Source: Paenibacillus lautus NBRC 15380 (GTDB taxonomy: Bacteria > Bacillota > Bacilli > Paenibacillales > Paenibacillaceae). From it: 64,000 bases of DNA. Made by a program: the position numbers and the translations under genes. Position 1 is the first letter of the stretch, and each line of letters opens with the position of its first letter. Below the pieces are notes generated by a model. It was not told the origin of the DNA and made no database searches. It saw only the letters and a list, made by a program, of their open reading frames with translations. The stretch spans positions 52,121-116,120 of the forward strand of contig NZ_BIMF01000020.1 in assembly GCF_004000945.1 (NCBI RefSeq). Direction: 5' to 3'. Shown here one piece after another: positions 1-7,280 of the stretch.

Positions 1-112
1 CTACATCCTGAAGCAGCCGCTGTCTCCACTCACCGAGCCTGCGCTGTCTGGTGTTCCTTTCATATATCGCTGCCTGCTTATTGAACTTCCGAATGAGGGA
101 TTCCTTATTCAC
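1..112 (-). CDS. Partial CDS, possible SAM-dependent methyltransferase (N-terminus only)
   Basis: An open minus-strand frame of 37 codons runs off the left edge. It starts at a GTG (110-112) that overlaps the malic enzyme stop, with a GGAG eight bases upstream inside the malic enzyme gene, so the two are probably translationally coupled. The visible N-terminus begins MNKESLIRKFNKQAAIYER and is rich in Arg and Gln. From memory this kind of start resembles small class I methyltransferases of Bacillales, but the SAM-binding glycine motif would lie beyond the edge, so the function is a guess. The reading frame itself is well supported by codon pattern, overlap and ribosome site. Confidence 0.5.
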   Translation of the reverse strand, partial: MNKESLIRKFNKQAAIYERNTRQRRLGEWRQRLLQDV

Positions 113-1520
113 GCGGGATTCTCCGGGCAACGCCGGTTTTGACCGCCGCTTTCACGACAAGCTCACGAATGGCCTTTACGACGTTCTGGTTAAATACGCT
201 TGGAATAATATACGACGGGTTGCGTTCCTCATCCGATACGGCGGATGCAATGGCTTCGGCTGCAGCCAGCTTCATCTCTTCATTAATCGTGGTCGCTCGG
301 CAGTCCAAGGCCGCTCGGAAAATACCAGGGAAGCAGAGGACGTTATTAATCTGGTTCGGATAATCCGAACGTCCGGTTGCAATGACGCCTGCAATATCCT
401 CGACCTCTTCCGGTTTAATCTCCGGCGTAGGGTTTGCCATTGCAAACACGATCGGATCTTTAGCCATGGCCTGTACATCCTCACGACGAAGCAGGCCGCC
501 GGCAGAGAGGCCGATGAATACGTCGGCACCTTGGATCACTTCGCGCAAGGAACCTTCAACTTTATTCGGATTCGTATGCTCTGCGTACCATTGCCACATA
601 CTATTGTTGTAAGTTTTTCCGGCCACCAGTGCACCTTCACGGTCTACGCCAATGATGTCTTTGACACCGGCCGACAGGAGGATTTTGCTGCATGCTACGC
701 CTGCAGCGCCGATTCCGCATACCACGATCCTAACTGTATCGATGGATTTCCCGACAATTTTCAGCGCATTGATCAGTGCTGCATACAGAACGACCGCCGT
801 GCCGTGCTGGTCATCGTGAAACACAGGAATATCCAGCTCATCCCGCAGTCGTTGTTCGATCTCGAAGCAGCGCGGGGAGGAGATATCCTCCAGGTTAATG
901 CCTCCAAAAGCCGGAGCCATTGCTTTGATGCAGGCAATAATCTCTTCTGTATCCTGGGTATCCAGGCAGATCGGGAAGGAGTCTACGCCCGCAAACTGTT
1001 TGAAGAGCATCGACTTTCCTTCCATGACTGGCATGGCCGCATAAGGACCGATGTTGCCCAAACCGAGCACGGCGCTTCCGTCCGAGATGACGGCCACCGT
1101 ATTTCTTTTAATGGTAAGCGTAAAGGCTTTTTTCGGGTCCTCTTGGATGGCTGCACATACGCGAGCAACATCTGGCGTATAGACGCGCGACAGGTCATCG
1201 CGGTTTTGGATTGGAATTTTGGGCTGGGTTTCGATCTTGCCGCCGAGATGCAGCAGGAAGGTGCGGTCCGAAACGTTGACGAGCCGGACACCTTTTAGAT
1301 TTTTTACTGAATTTGTAATTTTACCGATATCCACGCTGTCCGTGACCGTGATGGTAATATCGCGTACGGTAATGTGGCCGCTCGCCTGAATGACGTCGAT
1401 GGCGACCATGTCTCCCCCGGCTTCAAATATGGCGGATGCAACTTGACCGAATTTGATTTCCTGTGTATTCATCTCTAGTCTGAGGATAATGCTTTTTCCT
1501 CCGAGTCCGTTGTTTTCCAT
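105..1520 (-). CDS. ACT-domain NAD(P)-dependent malic enzyme
   Basis: Cytosolic malic enzyme, which oxidatively decarboxylates malate to pyruvate with NAD(P)+ and links the TCA cycle to pyruvate. An N-terminal ACT-like regulatory domain (about residues 5-85) is followed by the malic enzyme catalytic region, including FHDDQHGTA and a Rossmann nucleotide-binding stretch (VVCGIGAAGVACSK). The ACT domain makes it longer (471 aa) than the ~410 aa B. subtilis YtsJ type. An upstream in-frame TTG at 1532 is part of the Shine-Dalgarno itself: GGAGGT ends five bases before the ATG at 1520, so 1520 is the start. A GTG-initiated gene overlaps its stop codon. Upstream on the same strand, TTGACC (1609-1614) and TGATAA with a 16-base spacer form a possible promoter. 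Confidence 0.93.
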   Translation of the reverse strand: MENNGLGGKSIILRLEMNTQEIKFGQVASAIFEAGGDMVAIDVIQASGHITVRDITITVTDSVDIGKITNSVKNLKGVRLVNVSDRTFLLHLGGKIETQPKIPIQNRDDLSRVYTPDVARVCAAIQEDPKKAFTLTIKRNTVAVISDGSAVLGLGNIGPYAAMPVMEGKSMLFKQFAGVDSFPICLDTQDTEEIIACIKAMAPAFGGINLEDISSPRCFEIEQRLRDELDIPVFHDDQHGTAVVLYAALINALKIVGKSIDTVRIVVCGIGAAGVACSKILLSAGVKDIIGVDREGALVAGKTYNNSMWQWYAEHTNPNKVEGSLREVIQGADVFIGLSAGGLLRREDVQAMAKDPIVFAMANPTPEIKPEEVEDIAGVIATGRSDYPNQINNVLCFPGIFRAALDCRATTINEEMKLAAAEAIASAVSDEERNPSYIIPSVFNQNVVKAIRELVVKAAVKTGVARRIPRE

Positions 1521-1662
1521 TGCTACCTCCAAATGTTTGATCGATTTCGTCCTTCTAAGTGTATGTAACTGTGCAAAATGTTAACGTTATCATAGTTCGC
1601 TGAGCAGTGGTCAATTTCCTGTTTCATTGCAAAGAAACTGTGATATATATAGGAAGAATTTA

Positions 1663-1691
1663 TTGGAAATGCGAATGCTACGGAGTATAAT
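1663..1691 (+). promoter_or_regulatory. Sigma-A-type promoter for the small gene at 1725
   Basis: TTGGAA (1663-1668), a 17-base spacer and TATAAT (1686-1691) give a near-consensus housekeeping promoter. The predicted start near 1698 leaves a short leader carrying AAGGAGAG before the ATG at 1725. Confidence 0.7.
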
Positions 1692-1724
1692 CGAAAGCAT
1701 CTTATTGTGAAGGAGAGAGCTGCC

Positions 1725-2024
1725 ATGAATGCCAGAATCGAGGAGCTTGAAAAGCGTTTAACGACCCAGCATCATAAAGACCTGTTTCTTCAGATGAAAC
1801 ATACGTTGAAAGCCGTTGATGATTTGGCCGAACAGCACCGGGTCTACCAGGCCGTTCAGGCACTCAGTGGTACACGTATTGTAGGGACGGAGGAAAATGT
1901 TTATTTTGATACCTTGAATCAGGTCAAGGAACAAATTGTGCATACCCTGGAGCTTACGATTGAGGATTTGGAGCACAAAGGGGATAAACATTACAAGAAG
2001 CATTTTAACGACGGCGTGGAATAG
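1725..2024 (+). CDS. Small hydrophilic protein of unknown function (99 aa)
   Basis: I do not recognise this protein. It is soluble, with no signal peptide or membrane segment, and is rich in Glu, Lys, His and Leu in an amphipathic pattern that suggests helices or a coiled coil (e.g. IEELEKRL near the N-terminus and LELTIEDLEHKG near the C-terminus). A GTG at 1707 is in frame, but AAGGAGAG seven bases before the ATG at 1725 marks the real start. It has its own promoter (1663-1691) and its own terminator (2069-2101), so it is a single-gene unit. It is divergent from the malic enzyme gene. Role unknown. Confidence 0.8.
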   Translation: MNARIEELEKRLTTQHHKDLFLQMKHTLKAVDDLAEQHRVYQAVQALSGTRIVGTEENVYFDTLNQVKEQIVHTLELTIEDLEHKGDKHYKKHFNDGVE

Positions 2025-2068
2025 GAGTAAGTTGCGCGGTCTGGACGGATAGAAAAACATGGATGAAG

Positions 2069-2101
2069 GCATGATTCCCCCAGGGGAGGCATGCTTTTTT
2101 T
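2069..2101 (+). terminator. Rho-independent terminator
   Basis: GCATG and TCCCC pair with GGGGA and CATGC around a CA loop, with a small internal bulge, followed by seven T. It ends the small gene at 1725-2024. Confidence 0.8.
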
Positions 2102-2405
2102 GTGATTTTTTTTCTGCAATTTCCGAGTGTTTTCATAACATTTCAGGTTACATAATTATCCAATTTCATTGAAATGTGTAACAAATCGTTGATTAGTGTT
2201 ATGGGATACGGCTTTCAGATGCTTTAAAATAATGATAGTACTGGTAAAGCTTGGACGATGGTTGTGGAAGATTTCCAAGTTCAGTCAAGTTTCAGTCAAG
2301 TTAAGAGGGCAGCTACTGTATCAAAGAAAGGGAGGTGGCCTGAGCAGCCGGAGGTTATGTAAACGCTTCAATTATTATCTTTTATATTAAAGGAGGATTA
2401 ATTGT
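2102..2405. other. Intergenic leader before the LPMO gene
   Basis: This stretch has no gene. It contains a direct repeat of CAGTCAAGTT (around 2280-2302) and a catabolite-responsive-element-like site (2358-2371). I cannot place a confident promoter, although the region around 2225-2240 is AT-rich with a TTTAAAATAATG stretch. Confidence 0.5.
2358..2371 (+). promoter_or_regulatory. Candidate catabolite responsive element (cre)
   Basis: TGTAAACGCTTCAA matches the Bacillus cre consensus TGWAANCGNTNWCA at 12 of 14 positions. It lies about 35 bases before the LPMO start, where CcpA binding would repress a polysaccharide-degrading gene when sugar is plentiful. Only one such site is visible here. 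Confidence 0.5.
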
Positions 2406-3440
2406 ATGACTTTAAGTTTGCCGAACAAAGCTTGGCTCAAGCATCTAATCATTGCCGGTTCCACGATGTTAGTGATGACCTTATTCATGGTTTTATTTGC
2501 AGATAAGGCTTTTGCCCACGGATATGTCGATTCTCCAGGCAGCCGCGCCATTCTGTGTAAGCAGGGGCAAAATACCGATTGCGGCGCAATCGTGTATGAG
2601 CCTCAAAGCTTGGAAGCTCCTAAAGGCTGGCCGAACGCAGGCCCGGCCGATGGAAAAATCGCCAGTGCAGGCGGCGCGTTCCCTAAACTTGATGAGCAAT
2701 CCGCAACTCGTTGGAGCAAAGTAAGCATTTCCCCGGGAACCACAACGTTCCAATGGCATTTGACAGCCAACCATGCAACGGCAAGCTGGAAATACTACAT
2801 TACGAAAGACGGCTGGAATCAAAATGCTCCGCTGAGCAGAGCTTCGTTTGATCTGACGCCTTTCTGCTCCATTGACTACGGCGGTGTAAAACCTCCAACA
2901 AACTATGCTTCCACTTGTAACGTTCCTGCTAAATCCGGTTACCATGTCATTCTGGCAGTATGGGAAGTAGCTGACACGGCGAACGCTTTCTATAATGTCA
3001 TCGATGTGGACTTTGGCGGCGGCGGAACTCCGAACCCAGGCGTACCGGCACCGACAGGACTTACTTCCCCATCCCAAACCAACAACAGCGTTTCCTTGGC
3101 ATGGGCAGCCTCCACAGGCGCTTCCAGTTACGAAATCTACCGGAACGGATCCCTTGTGGGTACATCCACTACAACCTCCTATACCAATACGGGGTTAGCC
3201 GAAGGAACGTCTTATACGTATACTGTGGTAGCCGTAAGCAGCACGGGCAGCAAATCGTCAGCATCCGCCCCGCTTACGGTGTCAACATCCGGAAGCTCAA
3301 CGACCTATCCGGCATGGAGCGCAACAGCCGTTTACTTGGGTGGCAGCAAAGTCAGCCACAACGGCGTGAACTATGAAGCAAGATGGTGGACTCAAGGCGA
3401 AACTCCTGGATCTGCCGAGGTTTGGAAGGTCATCCCTTAA
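2406..3440 (+). CDS. Secreted AA10 lytic polysaccharide monooxygenase with FnIII and CBM5/12 modules
   Basis: Copper enzyme that oxidatively cleaves crystalline chitin or cellulose outside the cell. Residues 1-37 are a Sec signal peptide ending in AFA, so mature His38 becomes the N-terminal residue of the copper histidine brace, with His123 (TANHATASW) as the second ligand and Phe196 (NAFYNVIDV) as the usual axial residue. A Gly-rich linker (about 204-210) leads to a fibronectin III domain (about 215-294). A C-terminal chitin-binding CBM5/12 (about 302-344) has the typical PAWSATAVYLGG and ARWWTQGETPG motifs. AAAGGAGG precedes the ATG by nine bases. The gene is monocistronic, with a strong terminator after it and a cre-like site before it. 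The CBM type favours chitin, but cellulose cannot be excluded. Confidence 0.95.
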   Translation: MTLSLPNKAWLKHLIIAGSTMLVMTLFMVLFADKAFAHGYVDSPGSRAILCKQGQNTDCGAIVYEPQSLEAPKGWPNAGPADGKIASAGGAFPKLDEQSATRWSKVSISPGTTTFQWHLTANHATASWKYYITKDGWNQNAPLSRASFDLTPFCSIDYGGVKPPTNYASTCNVPAKSGYHVILAVWEVADTANAFYNVIDVDFGGGGTPNPGVPAPTGLTSPSQTNNSVSLAWAASTGASSYEIYRNGSLVGTSTTTSYTNTGLAEGTSYTYTVVAVSSTGSKSSASAPLTVSTSGSSTTYPAWSATAVYLGGSKVSHNGVNYEARWWTQGETPGSAEVWKVIP

Positions 3441-3455
3441 TCGATAGTGTGAGAG

Positions 3456-3489
3456 GATCCGGCGTCTAATGACTGCCGGATCTTTTTTT
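3456..3489 (+). terminator. Rho-independent terminator of the LPMO gene
   Basis: GATCCGGC pairs perfectly with GCCGGATC across an 11-base loop, followed by seven T. Confidence 0.88.
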
Positions 3490-3676
3490 AGCAGCCGGGC
3501 AGGGAATGAGAGAGTCGGGGAATCTTTTCTTTGGTTACTTCCATTAATAAGCGTAGAGGAAATAGCTTCCGTCGGCTACGCATTGACCCTGGTGGCTCCT
3601 GGAATTACCTATCGATATGTTGTGGGCTCACTGACTGTCGATGTTCTTCATTCGATGATTTCATGGCTTTCGTCAA

Positions 3677-3875
3677 CTTTAACGGACCCTAGTTCCGTTA
3701 TTTAAGATCATAACCCGATTTTTCACAATGTAAGGGACTCCAGATCCGCTATTATGAGAATTACGGGAGCAAATACCGATTAAAACAGCAAATAAGATCC
3801 GCTGGGTCCGCTAAAGTTACTAAAAGGGCTGTTTTCTATGAAATAAGGTATTCTGAGTCCGTTAGGAAGTCCTCA
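3677..3875. repeat. Degenerate repeat with GGAC...TCCG-type inverted units
   Basis: Four related units follow each other: AACGGACCCTAGTTCCGTTA (near 3680), GGGACTCCAGATCCGCTATT (near 3733), AGATCCGCTGGGTCCGCTAA (near 3805) and CTGAGTCCGTTAGGAAG (near 3855). Each combines TCCGYTA with a partial inverted copy. The units are diverged, so this looks like an old intergenic repeat rather than a coding remnant. Confidence 0.55.
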
Positions 3876-4032
3876 CACCAAAGAACAAGTTGAGTTTTGG
3901 ACATATTGAATGATATGGCGATCGTATTTTTGCACGTTCAGTGAATTTCTGCTTATTGCTCTTTTGGTCTGAGCGGGGGGATCGCGAAAAAAGAGCGAGT
4001 ATGGATGGTAAAATAGCAGTGGAATATAAATA

Positions 4033-4082
4033 ATCAAGCTGCCGGCAAGCAGCAGCTTGATCTGGGCACCCCTAGGGGTGCC
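4033..4082. terminator. Two adjacent hairpins, possible terminator of the deoR-type gene
   Basis: ATCAAGCTGC (4033-4042) pairs with GCAGCTTGAT (4052-4061). Three bases later comes the perfect 18-bp palindrome GGCACCCCTAGGGGTGCC (4065-4082). Read on the minus strand the first hairpin is followed by an AT-rich TATTTATATT. Neither has a clean T tract, so termination is plausible but unproven. Confidence 0.45.
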
Positions 4083-4110
4083 TATTGTGTTTTCTGCAAG
4101 GAGTATGTCC

Positions 4111-4170
4111 AGGTATGCAAAGGTCCGCCAAGGTACGCAATGGTACGCAAAGGTACGCAAAGGTATGCAT
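4111..4170. repeat. Six tandem 10-bp units (AGGTAYGCAA)
   Basis: Six exact-length decamers in register: AGGTATGCAA, AGGTCCGCCA, AGGTACGCAA, TGGTACGCAA, AGGTACGCAA and AGGTATGCAT. The period equals about one helical turn. They lie just past the stop of the deoR-type gene on its template side. Two looser copies (TATGCAAGG, TGTGCAAG) follow at 4181-4197. Confidence 0.9.
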
Positions 4171-4199
4171 CTATAAAAAGTATGCAAGGTGTGCAAGCC

Positions 4200-4961
4200 T
4201 CAAACCCTGTACACGGTAATGCCCCGTTCCTGAAACGGCTTGATATCCGAGTCGGAAGCCTCAGTGCCGGTGACAAGGGTATGTATCGCGCTGTTGGGAG
4301 CGACCGTGTGCAGAGACAGCTTGCCGATTTTGCTGTGGTCGGTGACAACGACAATTTCGCCGGCGGCCTGTATCATGTTCTGCTTGGCCGGGACGAGCAG
4401 CGCTTCCGGGTGCATGAGGCCATGCTGAGGATGCAGGGCAGGGGTACCGATGAACGCTTTCTCAACGTGCAGGGATTTCAGCACATGGTCGGTAAACATG
4501 CCGTTTAACATATAGCTTGAGGGGTACAGCTCCCCGCCGGTCAGAATGACTTTGATTCCCGGAGCATCACGAAGTTCAACAGCGACATTCATATCGTTCG
4601 TAATCACCGTAATGTCCGAGCGGTGCACAAGATGCGTAGCAATATGAAGGGTGGTTGTTCCCGAATCGATAATGATATTCTCCCCGTCTTCCACAAGCGA
4701 AGCCGCGAGCTGACCGATGCGTATTTTCTCGTCCCGGTGAAAGTTGGTTCGCTCATTAAAGGATGGCTCGTTATGCGTCCATTGTTCCATAATGACCCCG
4801 CCATGTGTGCGCTTCAAAGCGCCTTCCTGCTCAATCTCTGCCAGATCGCGGCGGATGGTGGCTGTGTGAACGCCGAATTCCGATGCCAGCGCAGCAACCG
4901 TTGCCGTTCGGTATTGTCTTACATAATCAATGATCCTTTTCTTTCGTTCATGTGCCAGCAA
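4200..4961 (-). CDS. DeoR/GlpR-family transcriptional regulator
   Basis: Sugar-phosphate-responsive repressor. Residues 1-57 form the DeoR helix-turn-helix (ERKKRIIDYVRQ, then EFGVHTATIRRDLAEIEQEG). Residues about 75-235 form the DeoR sensor domain with the typical IIIDSGTTTLHIA phosphosugar-binding motif and VVTDHSKIG near the end. The 253 aa length is normal for the family. The start is a TTG at 4961 with GGGAG ten bases upstream. It is divergent from the ABC importer operon at 5324, and the region between holds two copies of a 30-base element (5014-5043, 5181-5210) that are its probable operators. It most likely represses itself and the importer, glycerophosphodiesterase and G1P dehydrogenase operon; the inducer would be a phosphorylated three-carbon or sugar compound. 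Confidence 0.9.
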   Translation of the reverse strand: MLAHERKKRIIDYVRQYRTATVAALASEFGVHTATIRRDLAEIEQEGALKRTHGGVIMEQWTHNEPSFNERTNFHRDEKIRIGQLAASLVEDGENIIIDSGTTTLHIATHLVHRSDITVITNDMNVAVELRDAPGIKVILTGGELYPSSYMLNGMFTDHVLKSLHVEKAFIGTPALHPQHGLMHPEALLVPAKQNMIQAAGEIVVVTDHSKIGKLSLHTVAPNSAIHTLVTGTEASDSDIKPFQERGITVYRV

Positions 4962-5013
4962 TCGATAATTTCTCCCTTCCTAAATAGACCATGAGCTGTG
5001 CAGGTACGTTTGT

Positions 5014-5043
5014 ACATACAATGCGCACTTTTGCTCTTTTATG
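5014..5043 (-). promoter_or_regulatory. Proposed DeoR operator O1
   Basis: Read on the minus strand, this 30-base element shares the core GAnCAAAAGTGnnCATT plus flanking A-tract and ATGT with the element at 5181-5210. It sits about 53 bases before the deoR-type start codon. Confidence 0.5.
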
Positions 5044-5180
5044 CTTAAGGATTCCATGTCTATCTAGTGTACTCCCATTATGTTAATGCCATGTTAAATC
5101 CCTTGATGCGAAGCGAATTTACAAAATCCGTACGAAGGTCTAACACTCTCCTAATACTGCACATCTACAATCGAATTAAA

Positions 5181-5210
5181 TAAAAATGAACAAAAGTGAT
5201 CATTACATGT
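5181..5210 (+). promoter_or_regulatory. Proposed DeoR operator O2
   Basis: Plus-strand copy of the element: GAACAAAAGTGATCATT flanked by AAAAA and ATGT. Most of its 30 positions agree with O1, in the opposite orientation. This arrangement suits a regulator controlling both divergent units. Confidence 0.5.
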
Positions 5211-5323
5211 GCATTTCATGCGTACTTATTATCAGATGTATGTAAGGGATTTCATTTTTATGGATTCATTTATTTTTCGCTTGTCATGACAGCATCATTA
5301 CACTTTCGTGAGGGGGATCGCTC

Positions 5324-6379
5324 TTGGCATCCATTGAATTTGTGAAAGTAAGCAAGTCGTTTGATCGTCAAACCGTCATACAGGACCTGGATCTTACCAT
5401 CGAGGACGGAAAATTCACCGTGCTGGTCGGTCCGTCAGGTTGCGGAAAAACAACGCTCCTAAGGATGATCGCGGGCATTGACCCTCAAACCTCCGGTTCC
5501 GTTCTTATCGATGGCAAGGATGTTACGCGAATTGCACCGGGTAAGCGCGGCGTGGCCATGGTATTTCAGAATTACGCGATCTACCCGACGATGTCGGTCC
5601 GCGAGAATATCGAGTTTGGACTCGTGAACAACAAGGTTCCCAAAGCCGAGCGTACACGTCTGGTGGAGACCATAGGGGCAACCGTTGGACTAAACGATTA
5701 CTTGGATCGTAAGCCTTCCACCTTGTCCGGCGGGCAACGGCAGCGGGTGGCTTTGGCCCGGGCGATGGTTAAGAATCCGTCCGTATTCCTGATGGATGAG
5801 CCGTTGTCCAATCTGGATGCCAAGCTCAGGGTTCAGATGCGGATTGAGCTGATTGAGCTGCACAAGAAGCTGGGAACGACCTTTGTCTATGTGACCCATG
5901 ACCAAATCGAGGCGATGTCGATGGCAGATACCATCGTGCTCATGAACAAAGGCGTCATTCAGCAGGAAGCGCCGCCCGAAGTGGTGTACCGCGAGCCCAG
6001 CAATCTGTTTGCGGCCCAGTTTATCGGGGTTCCCCCCATGAACATTGCGCCGCTGGGCGAGGATCGCACCACATTCGGATTCCGTCCGGAGAGCGTCGTA
6101 ATCGGCACAGAATCGGAGTCGTTCCATTATACGGCCAAGGGTGAGGTCATCACGCGTGAAATGCTGGGCTCCGAGACGATTTATCAGGTGAGGACAACGG
6201 ATGGCCAGGCATTCATGGTGAAGTGCCAGGATGACAAATTCCATGTCGATCAGGAGGTATATCTCGGCGTACCGGCGGATAAATTGTTTTTCTTCGGGGC
6301 GGATGAGTACCGGATCGAAGAGCAGGACGTCCGCTATAGGGAGTTCATGGAGCGGCTGAGAGGGCTGGCTCATGGATAA
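5324..6379 (+). CDS. ABC importer ATPase, UgpC/MsiK/MalK family
   Basis: Cytosolic ATP-hydrolysing subunit of a carbohydrate/glycerol-phosphate-type importer. Walker A GPSGCGKT (residues 36-43), Q-loop VFQNYAIYPTM, signature LSGGQRQRVAL, Walker B FLMDEPLSNLD and the H-loop THDQ are all present. A C-terminal TOBE-type regulatory extension (about 240-351) is typical of UgpC/MsiK. The start is a TTG with GAGGGGG upstream. Its stop overlaps the next permease start by eight bases. Unlike many Firmicute sugar importers, which share a distant MsiK, this locus carries its own ATPase. Confidence 0.94.
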   Translation: MASIEFVKVSKSFDRQTVIQDLDLTIEDGKFTVLVGPSGCGKTTLLRMIAGIDPQTSGSVLIDGKDVTRIAPGKRGVAMVFQNYAIYPTMSVRENIEFGLVNNKVPKAERTRLVETIGATVGLNDYLDRKPSTLSGGQRQRVALARAMVKNPSVFLMDEPLSNLDAKLRVQMRIELIELHKKLGTTFVYVTHDQIEAMSMADTIVLMNKGVIQQEAPPEVVYREPSNLFAAQFIGVPPMNIAPLGEDRTTFGFRPESVVIGTESESFHYTAKGEVITREMLGSETIYQVRTTDGQAFMVKCQDDKFHVDQEVYLGVPADKLFFFGADEYRIEEQDVRYREFMERLRGLAHG

Positions 6380-7250
6380 GAAGCGGATCTGGGAAGGGAT
6401 CAGGCCCTATGTGCTGATTGCGCCGGCCATGGCGGGGATCATGCTGTTTGTGATGTATCCGGTAGGTTATCTGATTTACTTAAGCCTGTTCAAATACAAC
6501 CTGATGAACAAGGACAAGAGCAAGTTTGTCGGATTGGACAATTTCACCCAGATTCTGGATCGTGGGGATTTCTACAAAGCGCTCTGGAACACCTCCGTCT
6601 ATACAGTTGGCGTCGTGATTCTTACCATGCTGCTGTCCCTGCTGATCGCCGTATGGCTGAACAAGAAAGGCCGTTTCAATTCGGTCGTTCAGGCCGGGAT
6701 TTTCACGCCGCACGTCGTTTCCATCGTGTCGATCTCACTGGTCTGGCTGTGGCTGATGGAGCCGAATCAAGGACTTCTCAACTATCTGTTCAAGCTGGTT
6801 GGGCTCCCGCCGTCCGCATGGCTGCAAAGCTCCAAGACCGCATTGATATCCGTCATTATCGTATCGGTCTGGCAGGCCATCGGTTATTACACCCTGATTA
6901 TCGTGGCGGCCCTGCAGAGCATATCGCCAAGCATCTATGAAGCGGCGGCGCTGGATAATGCCAGCAGGTTCAAGGTGTTTTACAAAATCACATTACCGAT
7001 GATTTCGCCGCAGCTGTTTTTTATCCTGATCATCATGACGATTGGCTCCTTCAAAGTATTCGACACCGTTCAGGTGATGACGGGCGGAGGACCGAATAAT
7101 GCAACGACCACGCTTGTGTATTACATATACGGCTTCCGAACGACCAATATTGGTTATTCGGCCGCGACAGGCGTTGTGCTCATGGCGATTATCGGATTGC
7201 TCACATTCATCTATTTCCGGCTGCTGTCCAAGAAGGTTCATTATCAATAA
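6372..7250 (+). CDS. ABC importer permease, UgpA/MalF-like
   Basis: Six-helix inner-membrane permease subunit (292 aa). Membrane segments begin near residues 12, 72, 105, 157, 203 and 262. The EAA motif is recognisable as YEAAALDNASRFKVFYKITLPMI in the fourth cytoplasmic loop, which docks onto the ATPase. It overlaps the ATPase gene by eight bases and is followed 30 bases later by its partner permease. The family imports sugars or glycerol-3-phosphate-type compounds. Confidence 0.93.
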   Translation: MDKKRIWEGIRPYVLIAPAMAGIMLFVMYPVGYLIYLSLFKYNLMNKDKSKFVGLDNFTQILDRGDFYKALWNTSVYTVGVVILTMLLSLLIAVWLNKKGRFNSVVQAGIFTPHVVSIVSISLVWLWLMEPNQGLLNYLFKLVGLPPSAWLQSSKTALISVIIVSVWQAIGYYTLIIVAALQSISPSIYEAAALDNASRFKVFYKITLPMISPQLFFILIIMTIGSFKVFDTVQVMTGGGPNNATTTLVYYIYGFRTTNIGYSAATGVVLMAIIGLLTFIYFRLLSKKVHYQ

Positions 7251-7280
7251 GGCTTTGGCCATGCAGAAAGGAGGCACAGT

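Larger units (their letters stand above)
3490..4199. other. 710-bp gene-free region with repeats and hairpins
   Basis: No frame here looks coding. The stretch carries a degenerate, dispersed TCCG-rich repeat (3677-3875), two adjacent hairpins (4033-4061 and 4065-4082) and six tandem decamers (4111-4170). It separates the LPMO gene from the convergent deoR-type gene. Confidence 0.7.
4962..5323. promoter_or_regulatory. Divergent control region between deoR-type gene and importer operon
   Basis: A 362-bp AT-rich region with no frame of its own. It contains two copies of the proposed regulator element and a small palindrome TGTCATGACA (5282-5291) close to the importer start. No clear -35/-10 pair could be assigned. 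Confidence 0.6.

Noticed and set aside
51..1298. Long plus-strand frame opposite the malic enzyme
   Set aside because: It is the complement of a clear malic enzyme gene with known motifs, has no ribosome site, and its product is rich in Cys/Arg/His without recognisable domains.
3469..3705. 78-codon frame after the LPMO terminator
   Set aside because: It begins inside the terminator, has no ribosome site, and its second half overlaps the TCCG-type repeat.
4111..4170. CRISPR-like array
   Set aside because: The units are contiguous decamers with no spacers, and no cas genes are present.
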